Shown here: in pieces, positions 1 to 8,757 of the stretch
Numbering within the stretch: the stretch's first letter is position 1
Layout of the letters: each line of letters starts with the position of its first letter
From: Methanorbis furvi
Lineage (GTDB): Archaea > Halobacteriota > Methanomicrobia > Methanomicrobiales > Methanocorpusculaceae
Length of the DNA stretch: 64,000 nt
Assembly: GCF_032714615.1 (NCBI RefSeq)
Contig: NZ_JAWDKA010000002.1
Location: forward strand, 124,001 to 188,000
Reading direction: 5' to 3'
Notes under the pieces: model-generated
Databases searched by the model: none
The model's input: only the letters and a program-made list of their open reading frames with translations
What the model was told of the DNA's origin: nothing
Position numbers and translations under genes: made by a program

Positions 1-2
1 AA

Positions 3-1380
3 AAACTCCTGGCAGTGATAGCTCTCGCAGTCTTCATCGACTCACTTGACGGCTCGATTGTAAATATTGCGCTGCCAACAATCGCAACAGGTTTTTCCGT
101 GGATCTCTCAACAGCAGCCTGGGTGATCATGGCCTACTTTTTGTTTCTCGTTGGCCTTATTCCGCTGTTCGGACAGATTGCGGATCACGGGAGACTCCAG
201 GAGATCTTCTGCCTCGGGTTTGTGGTGTTCACGGCAGGTTCGGTTGCCTGTGGTCTTTCGCCTGATCTGAACATTTTAATCGCTTCACGTGCAGCGCAGG
301 GTGTTGGTGCTTCGATGATTGCGGTGACCGCACCGCTTCTGGTCGTGAGGCTGATGCCGAAACGTCACTGGGGAATGGGGATGGGCATGACGGCAACTGC
401 CGGTGCGATCGTTCTGGTGTTTGGTCCGGTACTTGGCGGAATTTTAACTGAGTACCTCTCCTGGCACTGGTGTTTTTTCATCAATATCCCTGTCGGCATT
501 GCGGCGGTTATTCTCGGATTGCGCATTATTCCAAAAGCTGTCCGTCAGCCGAGGATCAAGTTCGATCTCGCGGGGGCTGTTCTCATCTTTACTGCAATGG
601 CGTCGCTGATCTATCTCTTGGAGCGGGGAGCGCCGCTTGGCTGGACGAGTCCTGAGATTTTGTTCTGTGCTGCAGTGTTTGTAATTTCTGCAGTGGTGTT
701 TGTTGTTCGGGAACTCAGAATCAAGGAGCCGATCCTGCGGGTGAAAATTTTCCGGTCTGTGCCCTTCACGCTCGTGACCGCGTCGTATTTTCTGATCAGT
801 ATCATCTACGCAGGATTTTTGTACATCATTCCGTTCTATATGTCAATCGTTCTCGGACTTTCCCCGGCGGCTTCGGGAATGGTTCTTTTGATCAGTTCCG
901 TACTTACCGCGATAACTGGCTTGCCGTCCGGCGCACTTTCCGATAAAATCGGTCCGCGCTGGCTGGTGACTGGGGCAGGAGTTGTTCGTGTGGCATTTTG
1001 TCTGGTGATGGCAGTGATGATGCCGGAGAATGGGTTGTTCTGGATTCTTTTACTGATGGTGCTTTCCGGTCTGACGTTTGGTATTTCCGGCGGCCCGTCG
1101 AGTGCGAGACCGATTGAGCATGCGCCGGAAGGGGAAGGCGGAACAGGTTCGGTTGTTCTGATGCTTGCCCAGTACAGCGGTATGGTTGTGGGGGTTGCCC
1201 TCTACCGCTCTGGTGTTTAATCTGGCGGTTCCGGAAGCGGCGAATGTTGCTGTGGGACTGCTTACTGCTGATGAGTTTCTGCCCGGCTTTCACATGACCG
1301 GTGTGTTTGGTGCGGTTTGTGCGATAGCGGTGGTGATCTTTTCTGTGGTGGTGAAGGATAAGATCGTGGGGAAGGAGTGA
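3..1380 (+). pseudogene. MFS multidrug-type exporter, 5' end outside window, frameshifted
   Basis: Proton-driven drug exporter of the DHA2 (EmrB/QacA-like) group, a membrane protein with many hydrophobic helices. The frame is open from base 3, so the true start lies upstream of the window; the GTG at 15 is only the first start codon inside it. Family signs are DSLDGSIVNIALPTI in the first helix and a motif-C-like GPVLGGIL after it. The frame stops at 1218-1220, but the missing last about 57 residues (STALVFNLAVPEA to VVKDKIVGKE) continue in the +1 frame to 1380. Removing one base from GGGGG at 1190-1194 or CCC at 1198-1200 rejoins them. This is either a real frameshift or a homopolymer sequencing error. 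Confidence 0.75.
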
Positions 1381-1426
1381 GATACTTGGGGATGGGGAAA
1401 GTACTGAATTATTTATAGATATTTTT

Positions 1427-1515
1427 GCGATGTGAAATAGCATAAGGAAAGAAAATTTTCTGATTTTGGTTTTATTTGGAGTAACCACATTCGCCACTGC
1501 ATAACTCCTATTTTA
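1427..1515. repeat. Dispersed intergenic repeat, family C copy
   Basis: The block begins GCGATGTGAAATAGCATAAG, which recurs at 23731 with one change and in reverse complement near 36330. It carries the GAGTAACCAC and ACTCCTATTTTA words seen in the other family C copies (5325, 23722, 36238). No protein is evident between 1381 and 1620. Confidence 0.5.
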
Positions 1516-1620
1516 AGAGACTCAATTTGATGAAGATCACCAAGAAAAACTACGGAGAAAAAAATAGTCAGGATATTTTATTGTCTGATGTGTGTGAGTG
1601 ATACATCATGCTCACTCATG

Positions 1621-1824
1621 TTAGTCTGGAGCATTGGCGTCAAGCTCTGCCAATGCAGAAAAAATTTTCTGCAGCTCTTTGTCGGTGATCTTGGTGTCTG
1701 CATCCGTGAGGTACTCAAGGACCCGTGAGATGATGTCCTCATAACCGGAGTCCTCTTCCTCCCTGAACACGTCAAGCATGCGCACAAGTTCCGGGCTGAG
1801 GGTAACGGTGACAGGTTCAGTCAT
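1621..1824 (-). CDS. Small ribbon-helix-helix protein, antitoxin-like
   Basis: A 67-residue protein. The N-terminal strand VTVTLSPELVRML followed by two predicted helices (FREEEDSGYEDIISRVLEYL) fits a ribbon-helix-helix DNA-binding fold as in CopG-type repressors and antitoxins. The acidic C-terminal half could bind a partner. I chose the ATG at 1824 because the upstream alternative at 1842 is a TTG without a clear ribosome site. No toxin gene is adjacent, so it may be an orphan antitoxin or a stand-alone regulator. Function is inferred from the fold pattern only. Confidence 0.55.
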   Translation of the reverse strand: MTEPVTVTLSPELVRMLDVFREEEDSGYEDIISRVLEYLTDADTKITDKELQKIFSALAELDANAPD

Positions 1825-1923
1825 GATGATTGTATCTTTCAATCTCTGAAATCAAATATATTGCGACAGTCGGAATACAATCTGATCTATGCGCGGGAAC
1901 GTTGAAATACCAAAAAGAAAATA

Positions 1924-1995
1924 CGCACCTGCCGGGATTTGAACCCGGGTCGAAAGCTCCGGAGGCTTCCAGGATGTCCGCTACCCTACAAGTGC
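1924..1995 (-). tRNA. tRNA-Arg, anticodon CCG
   Basis: On the minus strand a full cloverleaf can be folded. The acceptor stem pairs GCACTTG with CAGGTGC. The D arm starts GGGT with A14 and A21 in place. The anticodon stem GAAGC/GCTTT closes the loop CTCCGGA with U33 followed by CCG. The T arm is CCGGG-TTCAAAT-CCCGG, and the discriminator base is G. CCA is not encoded. No intron is needed for folding. CCG reads arginine codon CGG. Confidence 0.93.
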
Positions 1996-2076
1996 ATGAA
2001 AAGAATTTGCTCTATACTATAGACATTGTCAGTATAAATAGAGATGGTATCACATCTAATCCCATCAAAAAACACC

Positions 2077-2329
2077 TGTAACCAGATCTGCGGTTACAAA
2101 ATTTCGGCAAATTACATCCCCAAACGAAAATCAAACAGGAAAAAATGAATTTCATCAAAACTGTAACCTCTGTAACCGCTAAATCGACATTGTTCTTATC
2201 AGAAAATATAATCCAGAAACCACAATAGCAAAACATCGGTTACATTAATTAAAAATCAACAGATACAGAATAATTTCCAAAACAAAACGCAAAAAACAGT
2301 TGAATTTGTAACCGCACCTTGCGGTTACA
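2077..2329. promoter_or_regulatory. Cluster of TGTAACC / GGTTACA heptamers between tRNA-Arg and hypD
   Basis: This 348-bp gap (2000-2347) is AT-rich and I see no credible gene in it. It holds seven copies of one heptamer: TGTAACC at 2077, 2162, 2171 and 2307, and its complement GGTTACA at 2092, 2239 and 2323. The pairs 2077/2092 and 2307/2323 face each other as short inverted repeats. The last pair lies just beyond the hypD stop and could form a terminator-like hairpin. Such a density suggests protein binding sites or a degenerate repeat; function unknown. Confidence 0.45.
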
Positions 2330-2347
2330 TCAGGGCCGGCACGGTCA

Positions 2348-3376
2348 CTACTTATTCAGCTGATACTGATACCAGATCCGGCATGCTCCCTCATGACTCA
2401 CCATACAGGGGCCAATCGGAACACGAGGCGTACATGCCTTCCCGTAGAGCTTACAGTCCGACGGATCGCAGAGACCGCGAAGAACCTTATCACAGATACA
2501 GCCCGAATTCTTCGTCACCTTCGCATACACCAGATCAAACTTCTTCTGGGCATCAAACATCTCAAACTCTGGCCTCAACGCAAGACCTGAATCAGGAATC
2601 ACCGGAAAACCCCGCCACTCAACATCAGTCGGCGTGAACACCTCCTGCATAAGCATCTGTGCCTTCACATTTCCCTCGCGGGTAACCACACGCGGATACG
2701 CATTCTCCACCTTCGCCTCACCATCCTGCACCTGCCGGCAGATCATCAGAAGAGAAAGCAAAATATCCTCAGGCTCAAATCCTGCCACAACCTGTGGAAC
2801 AGGAAACGCCTCATACTCATGATACCCCATCACCGCACACACGTGGCCTGGAAGAATAAAACCATCAAGCGACGCCTCACCCTGTGCCATCAGCCACTTC
2901 ATTGCAGGAGGAACAAGACGGTGCGACACTAAAATACTGAAGTTATCCGGAGGATTTGTAAGAAGCATCGCCGCAACCGTTGGAACAGTCGTCTCAAAAC
3001 CAACCGAAATAAACACAACCTCCTTCTCAGGATTCTGCCGTGCAATCTCCACCGCCTTAGCCGCTCCCTGCACAATCCGAACATCACCGTTTACCTGCTC
3101 AAGAGAAGTTTTCGTTCCGGGAACCCTCAGCAGATCGCCATACGTCGCAACAATACAGCCGCGCTCCGCAAGCTCACAGGCAGCATCAATCTCTCCCTGC
3201 GGCGTAATACAGACCGGACACCCAGGGCCCATCACAATCTTCAGCTGCGGGGGAAGGACAGACCGAATGCCGTACTTCGCAATCGCAGCCTCATGTGTGC
3301 CGCACACATGCATAATCCGGATATCCCGATCAACCACCTCTGCGAGGAGTTTCGCCATATCAGTTCCGACCGTCAT
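2348..3376 (-). CDS. hypD: Hydrogenase maturation factor HypD
   Basis: HypD is the Fe-S scaffold protein that, with HypC and HypE, builds the Fe(CN)2CO centre of NiFe hydrogenases in the cytoplasm. The 342-residue length fits the family. Visible motifs are HVCGTHE (Cys25), GPGCPVC (Cys53 and Cys56) and a Cys-rich C-terminus (CDKVLRGLCDPSDCKLYGKAC split over about 20 residues) that holds the 4Fe-4S cluster. I start at ATG 3376 because the family begins there; an open frame runs on upstream to 4006 but is antisense to the MscS gene. The other hyp genes are not in the window. Confidence 0.95.
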   Translation of the reverse strand: MTVGTDMAKLLAEVVDRDIRIMHVCGTHEAAIAKYGIRSVLPPQLKIVMGPGCPVCITPQGEIDAACELAERGCIVATYGDLLRVPGTKTSLEQVNGDVRIVQGAAKAVEIARQNPEKEVVFISVGFETTVPTVAAMLLTNPPDNFSILVSHRLVPPAMKWLMAQGEASLDGFILPGHVCAVMGYHEYEAFPVPQVVAGFEPEDILLSLLMICRQVQDGEAKVENAYPRVVTREGNVKAQMLMQEVFTPTDVEWRGFPVIPDSGLALRPEFEMFDAQKKFDLVYAKVTKNSGCICDKVLRGLCDPSDCKLYGKACTPRVPIGPCMVSHEGACRIWYQYQLNK

Positions 3377-3466
3377 ACGTACTGGTAGTATTGTGCCTGA
3401 AACCACAAATACCCATTGACACGGGGCGAAGGTATAAGGAGAGACGCGGACTAAATTTGTAGTTAT

Positions 3467-4489
3467 ATGCTTGAACTCGATGACCTCTTCATGGGAGGGG
3501 GAATACTTGTCATCGGCATCGTTGTGGCAGTCGGTATAGCAGTAGCCACACGCATCCTCACCAAATACTTCCGTCGTCGCGGAGTCGCCAGATTCATCGT
3601 CAGCTCGTTCGGCTATCCGCTTGCTGGCTACGTCCTTGTCACGACGACGTACATCGCATTTCACATCTATATGCCCGAACTCCTTGACATCAGTGCCAAA
3701 TATTATCAGGCAGTGATCGTTCTGCTTGCGGTCTGGACGGTTTACCGCATGTGTATGAGTGCGGTTGACTACTTTTTCCCGCACGAAGAGCATGAACCAA
3801 GCAGAGTCGGACCCATTCTGAAGTTCTCCCTGCGAGTCGTCATCTGGGGCCTTGGCATAATGATGGTGCTCGCAACGCTTCAGATCAACATCACCCCGCT
3901 TCTTGCCGGTGCAGGAATTGCCGGTATTGCTGTTGCTCTCGCAGCTCAGGATCTGCTGGGCAACATCTTCGGCGGCGTAGTCCTCTACCTTGACACGCCG
4001 TTTCATGTCGGAGACTGGGTGAAAGTTGACGGACAGTTCGGCGAAGTTCTCCAGATTGGGCCGAGAAGTACGCGAATCAAAACGCTGGACTCCCAGCTGA
4101 TGACCATTCCGAACGCAAAGATTGCGGGCGATTCGGTGATCAACTTTTCAGCTCCTCAGGATTATATGCTGATTCGGCTGAAGATCGGAGTTGCCTACGG
4201 TTCGGATGTTGCTCTGGTGAAGCAGACGATGAAGGATGCGGTGGAGAGTGTTTTTTCCACAACGCCGTACCTTTCGCATGACGAGCCGGCCCAGGCAAAT
4301 TTTCTGTCGTTTGGCGACTCGAGTCTGAACTTTGAGCTGGTAATTTGTGCAGCAAAGCCTCTCTACTATTATGCGGCAATGGACGCGGTAAACTGTGAGG
4401 TCGACAGACTGTTTCGCGAACGCGGTATTACGATTCCGTTCCCGCAGCGTGAGGTTCGTATTTTGAATATGCCGGAGAAGGGTCTCTGA
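3467..4489 (+). CDS. MscS-family mechanosensitive channel
   Basis: A 340-residue small-conductance mechanosensitive channel that releases solutes on osmotic downshock. It has about four hydrophobic segments before residue 165. Next comes the pore-lining helix with the Gly/Ala pattern GAGIAGIAVALAAQDLLGN, then the signature segment FHVGDWVKVDGQFGEV and PNAKI of the beta domain. A soluble C-terminal domain ends in RGITIPFPQREV, typical of the family. It is divergent from hypD, with 90 bp between the two starts. It appears monocistronic. Confidence 0.92.
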   Translation: MLELDDLFMGGGILVIGIVVAVGIAVATRILTKYFRRRGVARFIVSSFGYPLAGYVLVTTTYIAFHIYMPELLDISAKYYQAVIVLLAVWTVYRMCMSAVDYFFPHEEHEPSRVGPILKFSLRVVIWGLGIMMVLATLQINITPLLAGAGIAGIAVALAAQDLLGNIFGGVVLYLDTPFHVGDWVKVDGQFGEVLQIGPRSTRIKTLDSQLMTIPNAKIAGDSVINFSAPQDYMLIRLKIGVAYGSDVALVKQTMKDAVESVFSTTPYLSHDEPAQANFLSFGDSSLNFELVICAAKPLYYYAAMDAVNCEVDRLFRERGITIPFPQREVRILNMPEKGL

Positions 4490-4571
4490 CCTGATTCTTC
4501 TAAACTTCAATTATTTTGGTAGTTTAGGATAGCTATATGACGGATTGGGGGCAATTACTTTTCTGATACAA

Positions 4572-5306
4572 ATGAAAAAAATTACTCTTGCAGTCCTTCT
4601 GCTGTTCGCGGTGTTCGCCGTTTGTGCACTTCCCGCGGCAGCCGAAACTTCTCCAACCGACCGGGTGATTCTGACCTCAGGATATGGTGAGTCGGTAACG
4701 ACTCCTGATAAGGTTACGATCAGCTTCGCAGTTCAGACAACCGATCCTGATGTAAAGGTTGCACAGCAGCAGAATGCACAGGCATCTTCAGCAGTGATTG
4801 CCGCACTGAAGAATGCAGGCATTGCAGAGAAGGATCTGAAGACCACCGGATACAATATCTATTCGTATGTGATCGGCGAGTACAATCCCGGCAAGTGGCC
4901 GAACGGAACTGAGGTCTATCAGGTTACGAACACGATTCAGATGACTTCGTATGATGTGTCCAAAGCGGGCGACTATATTGATACAGCGGTCGCGGCAGGT
5001 GCAAACAATGTGAACAATCTGCAGTTTGGACTTTCCAATGCAAAACAGATCTCTGAACGCAACAATGCTCTTGTTTCTGCGGTGAAGGCGTCACGTGCTG
5101 ATGCGGACGCGGTTGCAGGAGCACTGAATGTGAGAATTATTTCAACCGGAACAATTCAGATCGATCAGAGCAGATACTCGGTATCCTACCCAACTTATGA
5201 GACCACAATGATGGTAAAAGACAGTATGGCAGGTTCGGCACAGACTCAGATTCAGTCTGGTGAGCTGAAGACAACCGCAACGGTGTCGATTGCCTACACT
5301 TACTAA
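4572..5306 (+). CDS. Secreted SIMPL-domain (DUF541) protein
   Basis: A 244-residue exported protein. Residues 1-25 form a Sec signal (MKKITLAVLLLFAVFAVCAL then PAAA). The mature part has the SIMPL/DUF541 pattern: SGYGESVTTPDKVTISFAVQT, then AQQQNAQASSAVIAALKNAGI, KDLKTTGYNIY and YQVTNTIQM. Bacterial YggE-type relatives are linked to oxidative stress, but the biochemical role is unknown. I chose ATG 4572 rather than the TTG at 4545 because the signal peptide begins there. Confidence 0.88.
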   Translation: MKKITLAVLLLFAVFAVCALPAAAETSPTDRVILTSGYGESVTTPDKVTISFAVQTTDPDVKVAQQQNAQASSAVIAALKNAGIAEKDLKTTGYNIYSYVIGEYNPGKWPNGTEVYQVTNTIQMTSYDVSKAGDYIDTAVAAGANNVNNLQFGLSNAKQISERNNALVSAVKASRADADAVAGALNVRIISTGTIQIDQSRYSVSYPTYETTMMVKDSMAGSAQTQIQSGELKTTATVSIAYTY

Positions 5307-5309
5307 ATC

Positions 5310-5317
5310 TTTTTTTT
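5310..5317 (+). terminator. T-tract terminator after the SIMPL gene
   Basis: Eight T residues directly after the stop codon on the coding strand, the usual archaeal intrinsic termination signal. Confidence 0.55.
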
Positions 5318-5324
5318 CATTTAG

Positions 5325-5443
5325 AAGTTATGCACACAAGGAAAAGGGATTCTCTGTTCTTTGTCACGTGGTTACTCAGAGTGAGACCAAGGACTGAATA
5401 ATTTCAAACAATGAAACTCATCGTCGCATAAATTCTATTTTAT
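5325..5443. repeat. Dispersed intergenic repeat, family C copy
   Basis: It contains AAAGGGATTCT, GTGGTTACTCAGAGTGAGACC, AAGGACTGAATAA and CAATGAAACTCATC followed by an ATTCTATTTTA end. The same words in the same order occur at 23722-23851. The right end overlaps the fdhD stop codon. Confidence 0.6.
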
Positions 5444-6108
5444 CTGATCCTCTCTGAATGCGTGTAGACCTTCTCCGGCAGACAGATGAGCGTGAGGTTG
5501 CAGGAATCAGCAAGCTCTACAGCGAGAGCTGTGGGCGGCTGACAGGATGAAAGAATCGAGTAGCCTGCGTTGAGTGTTTTTCGAACAGTGTCTGCGGTGA
5601 CTTTTCCTGAGAGAAGAAGAATGGCGTCAGCTGGCTTACGCCCATTTTTCAGAACAAGACCGGTCACTTTGTCAAGAGCGGTGTGCTGACTCAGGTCGGA
5701 TGCAAGGAAAGTTGCTCCATCAAAAAATCGTGTGGCAGCAGAGTAGCCGCCAAGAGCGAGAATGTTAGAAGGAAACTCTGCGGCAAGAAGCGAAGAAGAG
5801 GCAGTGATTCCTTTTCCCAAGACCGGCAGTTTTGCCGGATCAAGATAGGACGCAGTCCCTCCGCAGCCGGAGATTACCGCACGTTTGGGCAGAAGAACCT
5901 TGAACGGGTTCGTGGTCAAGACGCTGATCGTCTGATGATCGATCATGACGGACTCGATCTCGTCCGAAGGAATGATTGCTTCGGTTGCGAGGTAACCGCG
6001 GGCGAACTCTTCGAGATTCTCCGGCAGCATGAGGATTGAGAGAAGGTTTCTGCCGTTGACAGTCAGAGCAAAGGGCTGTTCAGGCAGGAGGCCGGAAAAA
6101 ACTGTCAT
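5440..6108 (-). CDS. fdhD: FdhD-like sulfurtransferase for formate dehydrogenase
   Basis: FdhD passes sulfur to the molybdenum or tungsten pterin cofactor of formate dehydrogenase; it acts in the cytoplasm. The 222-residue protein shows the family blocks EQPFALTVNGRNL, EEFARGYL, SGCGGTASYLD (Cys82), LGGYSAATRFFDGATFLASD and QHTALDKVTG (142-150). Only one Cys is present in the loop where E. coli FdhD has CxxC. The start ATG overlaps the stop of the upstream HTH gene (ATGA), so the two are translationally coupled. It fits formate-using methanogenesis. Confidence 0.88.
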   Translation of the reverse strand: MTVFSGLLPEQPFALTVNGRNLLSILMLPENLEEFARGYLATEAIIPSDEIESVMIDHQTISVLTTNPFKVLLPKRAVISGCGGTASYLDPAKLPVLGKGITASSSLLAAEFPSNILALGGYSAATRFFDGATFLASDLSQHTALDKVTGLVLKNGRKPADAILLLSGKVTADTVRKTLNAGYSILSSCQPPTALAVELADSCNLTLICLPEKVYTHSERIR

Positions 6109-6428
6109 TCGATTGGGCCGCCGCAGCCTTCATTGCCGCGAAGATGCCGGCAGATGAAACAGAACTTGTCGCCGAGTTCGTTTTCGGTGATGGTGCCGTT
6201 ATTGATATCCTCGGCAAGTTTGCCGATGATTTCTTTGATCTCGTCGTCGAAGACGATTCTGTATCCGCGTTTGCCGGAAAGGTACTGGGAGACTGCTGAG
6301 GGTGCCACTGACAGGGCCTTGGCAACATTGATCTGGGAGACGCCGCGACTGACCAGTTCAGCTGCGAGAGCTGCCTGCATCGCGGGGATGATGTCCCATA
6401 CGATCTCCTGACAGGGGACTTTAACCAT
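6105..6428 (-). CDS. Archaeal HTH regulator coupled to fdhD
   Basis: A 107-residue predicted transcription regulator of the archaeal Xre-like type. The HTH lies in AAELVSRGVSQINVAKALSVAPSAVSQYLSGKRG. The C-terminal part has a small Cys cluster (CFICRHLRGNEGC) that may bind metal or Fe-S. It overlaps fdhD by four bases. A redox or metal-responsive role in controlling fdhD is an inference from the Cys cluster and the coupling. The start is ATG 6428; an upstream in-frame ATG at 6452 would add eight residues. Confidence 0.75.
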   Translation of the reverse strand: MVKVPCQEIVWDIIPAMQAALAAELVSRGVSQINVAKALSVAPSAVSQYLSGKRGYRIVFDDEIKEIIGKLAEDINNGTITENELGDKFCFICRHLRGNEGCGGPIE

Positions 6429-6918
6429 ACTAATAATTCTCGCTGTGAACAATATAAATATGTGCTTTTCAGAAGAGATGAACAGTGCAGATAAATGACG
6501 AAAAAGTGACGATGAAACACATCATGAGCACTTCTATTCAAGGCTATACTAAAATTATATTCCAAAATAACATTCAAATTAACCGATTCGGTGCTGAAGT
6601 GCTGAAGAAATAAGTATAACCTAAGAAATTTTTCGTTTTTTTATTTGGAACACAAAATAAAATCTATAATGTTTCTCTTATCTCATCATCACTTCAGCAC
6701 TGATATCCCAATATTACGAGTAGATTCGAAAACAAACAAAGATAACTGCTTAAAATGGTGTACTCAGGATGTGCTTCGTCGTCACTTTATCGTCACTTCT
6801 TCAGACAAACAAAATGCAGATCTGATCCCCCATCCATTTCCTCTCTGCAAAAATTACATGATCAAAATCATGTTTATCGGCAAACATATATGCAGATATC
6901 ACAAATAACAGAAAGATT
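6429..6918. other. Gap without a credible gene; small inverted repeats
   Basis: This AT-rich 490-bp gap separates divergent genes. GTGCTGAAGTG at 6591-6601 has a perfect reverse complement at 6690-6700, and AGTGACGA words recur near 6505 and (inverted) near 6780. An 87-codon open frame at 6645 has no family character. The promoter of the glycine-zipper gene should lie near 6880. Confidence 0.4.
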
Positions 6919-7242
6919 ATGAAAAAACTCTCGGCAGATCTGGCGGTACCGATCAAGATCGCATCGGTTGCCGCAGGTTCGGCTATTGGCGGATTTGCCG
7001 GAAAACATATCGGAGGAGTCGCAGGATCAGTGATTCCCATTGTCGGAGGAGCTGTAGGAAAAACAACCGGCAGATATATCGGCGCAACACTCGGCGGATT
7101 TGCCGGCGAAATTGCAGGCGACAAACTCGCAGAAGTGATCGTGCCCGCAGTTCTTGACGCAGCAAATCCCGGCTATATTCGTGTGGATGTGAAGGAAGGA
7201 CACCACACGCCGAAATTTTTCGACCGGTTGATGGACAAATAA
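6919..7242 (+). CDS. Glycine-zipper hydrophobic protein
   Basis: A 107-residue protein. Residues 10-80 are a run of small residues with repeated GxxxG spacing (GSAIGGFAGKHIGGVAGS, then GRYIGATLGGFAGEIAGD), typical of glycine-zipper helices that pack in membranes. The C-terminal 30 residues are polar. No signal peptide is seen. Similar bacterial proteins are membrane or stress proteins, but the function here is unknown. It stands alone upstream of thiC. Confidence 0.7.
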   Translation: MKKLSADLAVPIKIASVAAGSAIGGFAGKHIGGVAGSVIPIVGGAVGKTTGRYIGATLGGFAGEIAGDKLAEVIVPAVLDAANPGYIRVDVKEGHHTPKFFDRLMDK

Positions 7243-7428
7243 ACGCAACCTCATTTGCGAACACGATCAAAAACCCCGCACTCAGCACAACATCTCTTTT
7301 GCAACTTACCAATTACTTCGCATTTTTTGTTCTGGTATCGCCCCTGCTTGCCCGCATCACAAATTAAATTGAATTTGTATTAATGAAAATAATATAGATT
7401 TATATCACAAACATACCGATAACTATCC

Positions 7429-8706
7429 ATGACAATTGTGGAAGACGCAAAACGCGGCCTCATCACCGAAGAGATGAAGGTCGTTGCGGCAGCTGAAGGA
7501 GTGACCGAAGATTTCATCCGCCGCAGTATCGCAGGCGGACATATTGTAATTCCGATGAGCCCGTACCGGAACGTGAAGCTCTGCGGTATCGGCTCAGGCC
7601 TTCGCACCAAAGTAAATGCGTCTCTTGGAACCTCTTCTGATATCGTGGACGTGGAAGCAGAGATCGAAAAAGCCAGACAGGCAGAACTTGCCGGCGCAGA
7701 TTCTCTGATGGAACTTTCAACCGGTGGAGATTTCCTTGACATCCGCCGCCGCGTCATTGCAGCGACAACGCTCTCTGTCGGATCGGTTCCCCTCTATCAG
7801 GCGTTCATCGAGGCCGCACGCAAGAAAGGCGGCGTGGTCTTCATGGACGAGGATGATCTGTTCAAGATCACTGAGGAGCAGGCAAAACTTGGAACAAACT
7901 TCATGGCAATCCACACCGGAATCAACTACGAGACCGTGAAGCGGCTGAAGAATCAGGGACGTCATGGCGGCCTTGTTTCACGCGGCGGCGCATTCATGAC
8001 CGCATGGATGCTGCACAACGAGCAGGAGAATCCGCTCTACCGCAGATTCGATTATCTGGTGGAGATCTTAAAGGAACACGAGGTCACACTTTCGTTCGGT
8101 AACGGCATGCGGGCAGGCGCCTGTCATGACGCAACCGACCGTGCGGCAATTCAGGAGCTTTTGATCAATGCTGAGCTTGCCGATCAGGCACATGCGGCAG
8201 GCGTCCAGTGTATTATGGAAGGACCCGGACACATTCCGCTCGATGAGATCGCAACCAATGTGCAGCTGGAGAAACGGGTTACCAATAACAAGCCGTTCTA
8301 CATGCTCGGCCCACTGGTGACCGATATTGCTCCGGGATATGATGACCGTGTTGCGGCAATCGGAGCTTCAGCATCGTCTGCGGCAGGTGCGGACTTCATC
8401 TGTTATGTTACGCCAGCCGAGCATCTTGCCCTGCCGACTCCTGAGGAGGTGTATGAGGGTGTGATCAGTTCCCGCATTGCGGCTCACGTTGGCGATATGG
8501 TGAAGCTGCCAAAAACTCGCGAGCTGGATCTGGAGATGGGTCATGCAAGACGCGATCTTGACTGGGACCGCCAGTATGCGGTTGCTCTGAATGCGGCAAA
8601 GGCAAAGGAGATCCGCAACTCAAGAATGCCTGCCGATACGGATGCGTGTACGATGTGCGGCGATTTCTGTGCGATTAAGATTGTGCAGAAGAACTTCCAC
8701 TTCTAA
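7429..8706 (+). CDS. thiC: Phosphomethylpyrimidine synthase ThiC
   Basis: ThiC is a radical SAM enzyme that rearranges 5-aminoimidazole ribotide into the hydroxymethylpyrimidine phosphate of thiamin. The 425-residue length matches the archaeal form. Seen are PMSPYRNVKLCGIGSGLRTKVNASLGTSS, split by the usual loops, MEGPGHIPLDEI, and the C-terminal cluster motif CTMCGDFCAIK (CxxCxxxxC). A TATA-like TTTATATC lies about 30 bases before the ATG. I found no thiamin-pyrophosphate riboswitch core upstream. Confidence 0.95.
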   Translation: MTIVEDAKRGLITEEMKVVAAAEGVTEDFIRRSIAGGHIVIPMSPYRNVKLCGIGSGLRTKVNASLGTSSDIVDVEAEIEKARQAELAGADSLMELSTGGDFLDIRRRVIAATTLSVGSVPLYQAFIEAARKKGGVVFMDEDDLFKITEEQAKLGTNFMAIHTGINYETVKRLKNQGRHGGLVSRGGAFMTAWMLHNEQENPLYRRFDYLVEILKEHEVTLSFGNGMRAGACHDATDRAAIQELLINAELADQAHAAGVQCIMEGPGHIPLDEIATNVQLEKRVTNNKPFYMLGPLVTDIAPGYDDRVAAIGASASSAAGADFICYVTPAEHLALPTPEEVYEGVISSRIAAHVGDMVKLPKTRELDLEMGHARRDLDWDRQYAVALNAAKAKEIRNSRMPADTDACTMCGDFCAIKIVQKNFHF

Positions 8707-8708
8707 TC

Positions 8709-8716
8709 TTTTTTTT
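8709..8716 (+). terminator. T-tract terminator after thiC
   Basis: Eight T residues immediately after the thiC stop on the coding strand. Confidence 0.5.
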
Positions 8717-8757
8717 CGATATCCTTATTGTGATGTCAGGTTCATCAATCATCATCT

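Noticed and set aside
3377-4006. Upstream extension of the hypD frame (about 210 codons)
   Set aside because: It is antisense to the MscS gene, and HypD homology starts exactly at ATG 3376.
6645-6908. An 87-codon frame in the gap before the glycine-zipper gene
   Set aside because: AT-rich composition, no ribosome site and no family character.
7243-7428. TPP riboswitch upstream of thiC
   Set aside because: The conserved CUGAGA and ACCUGA cores are absent.
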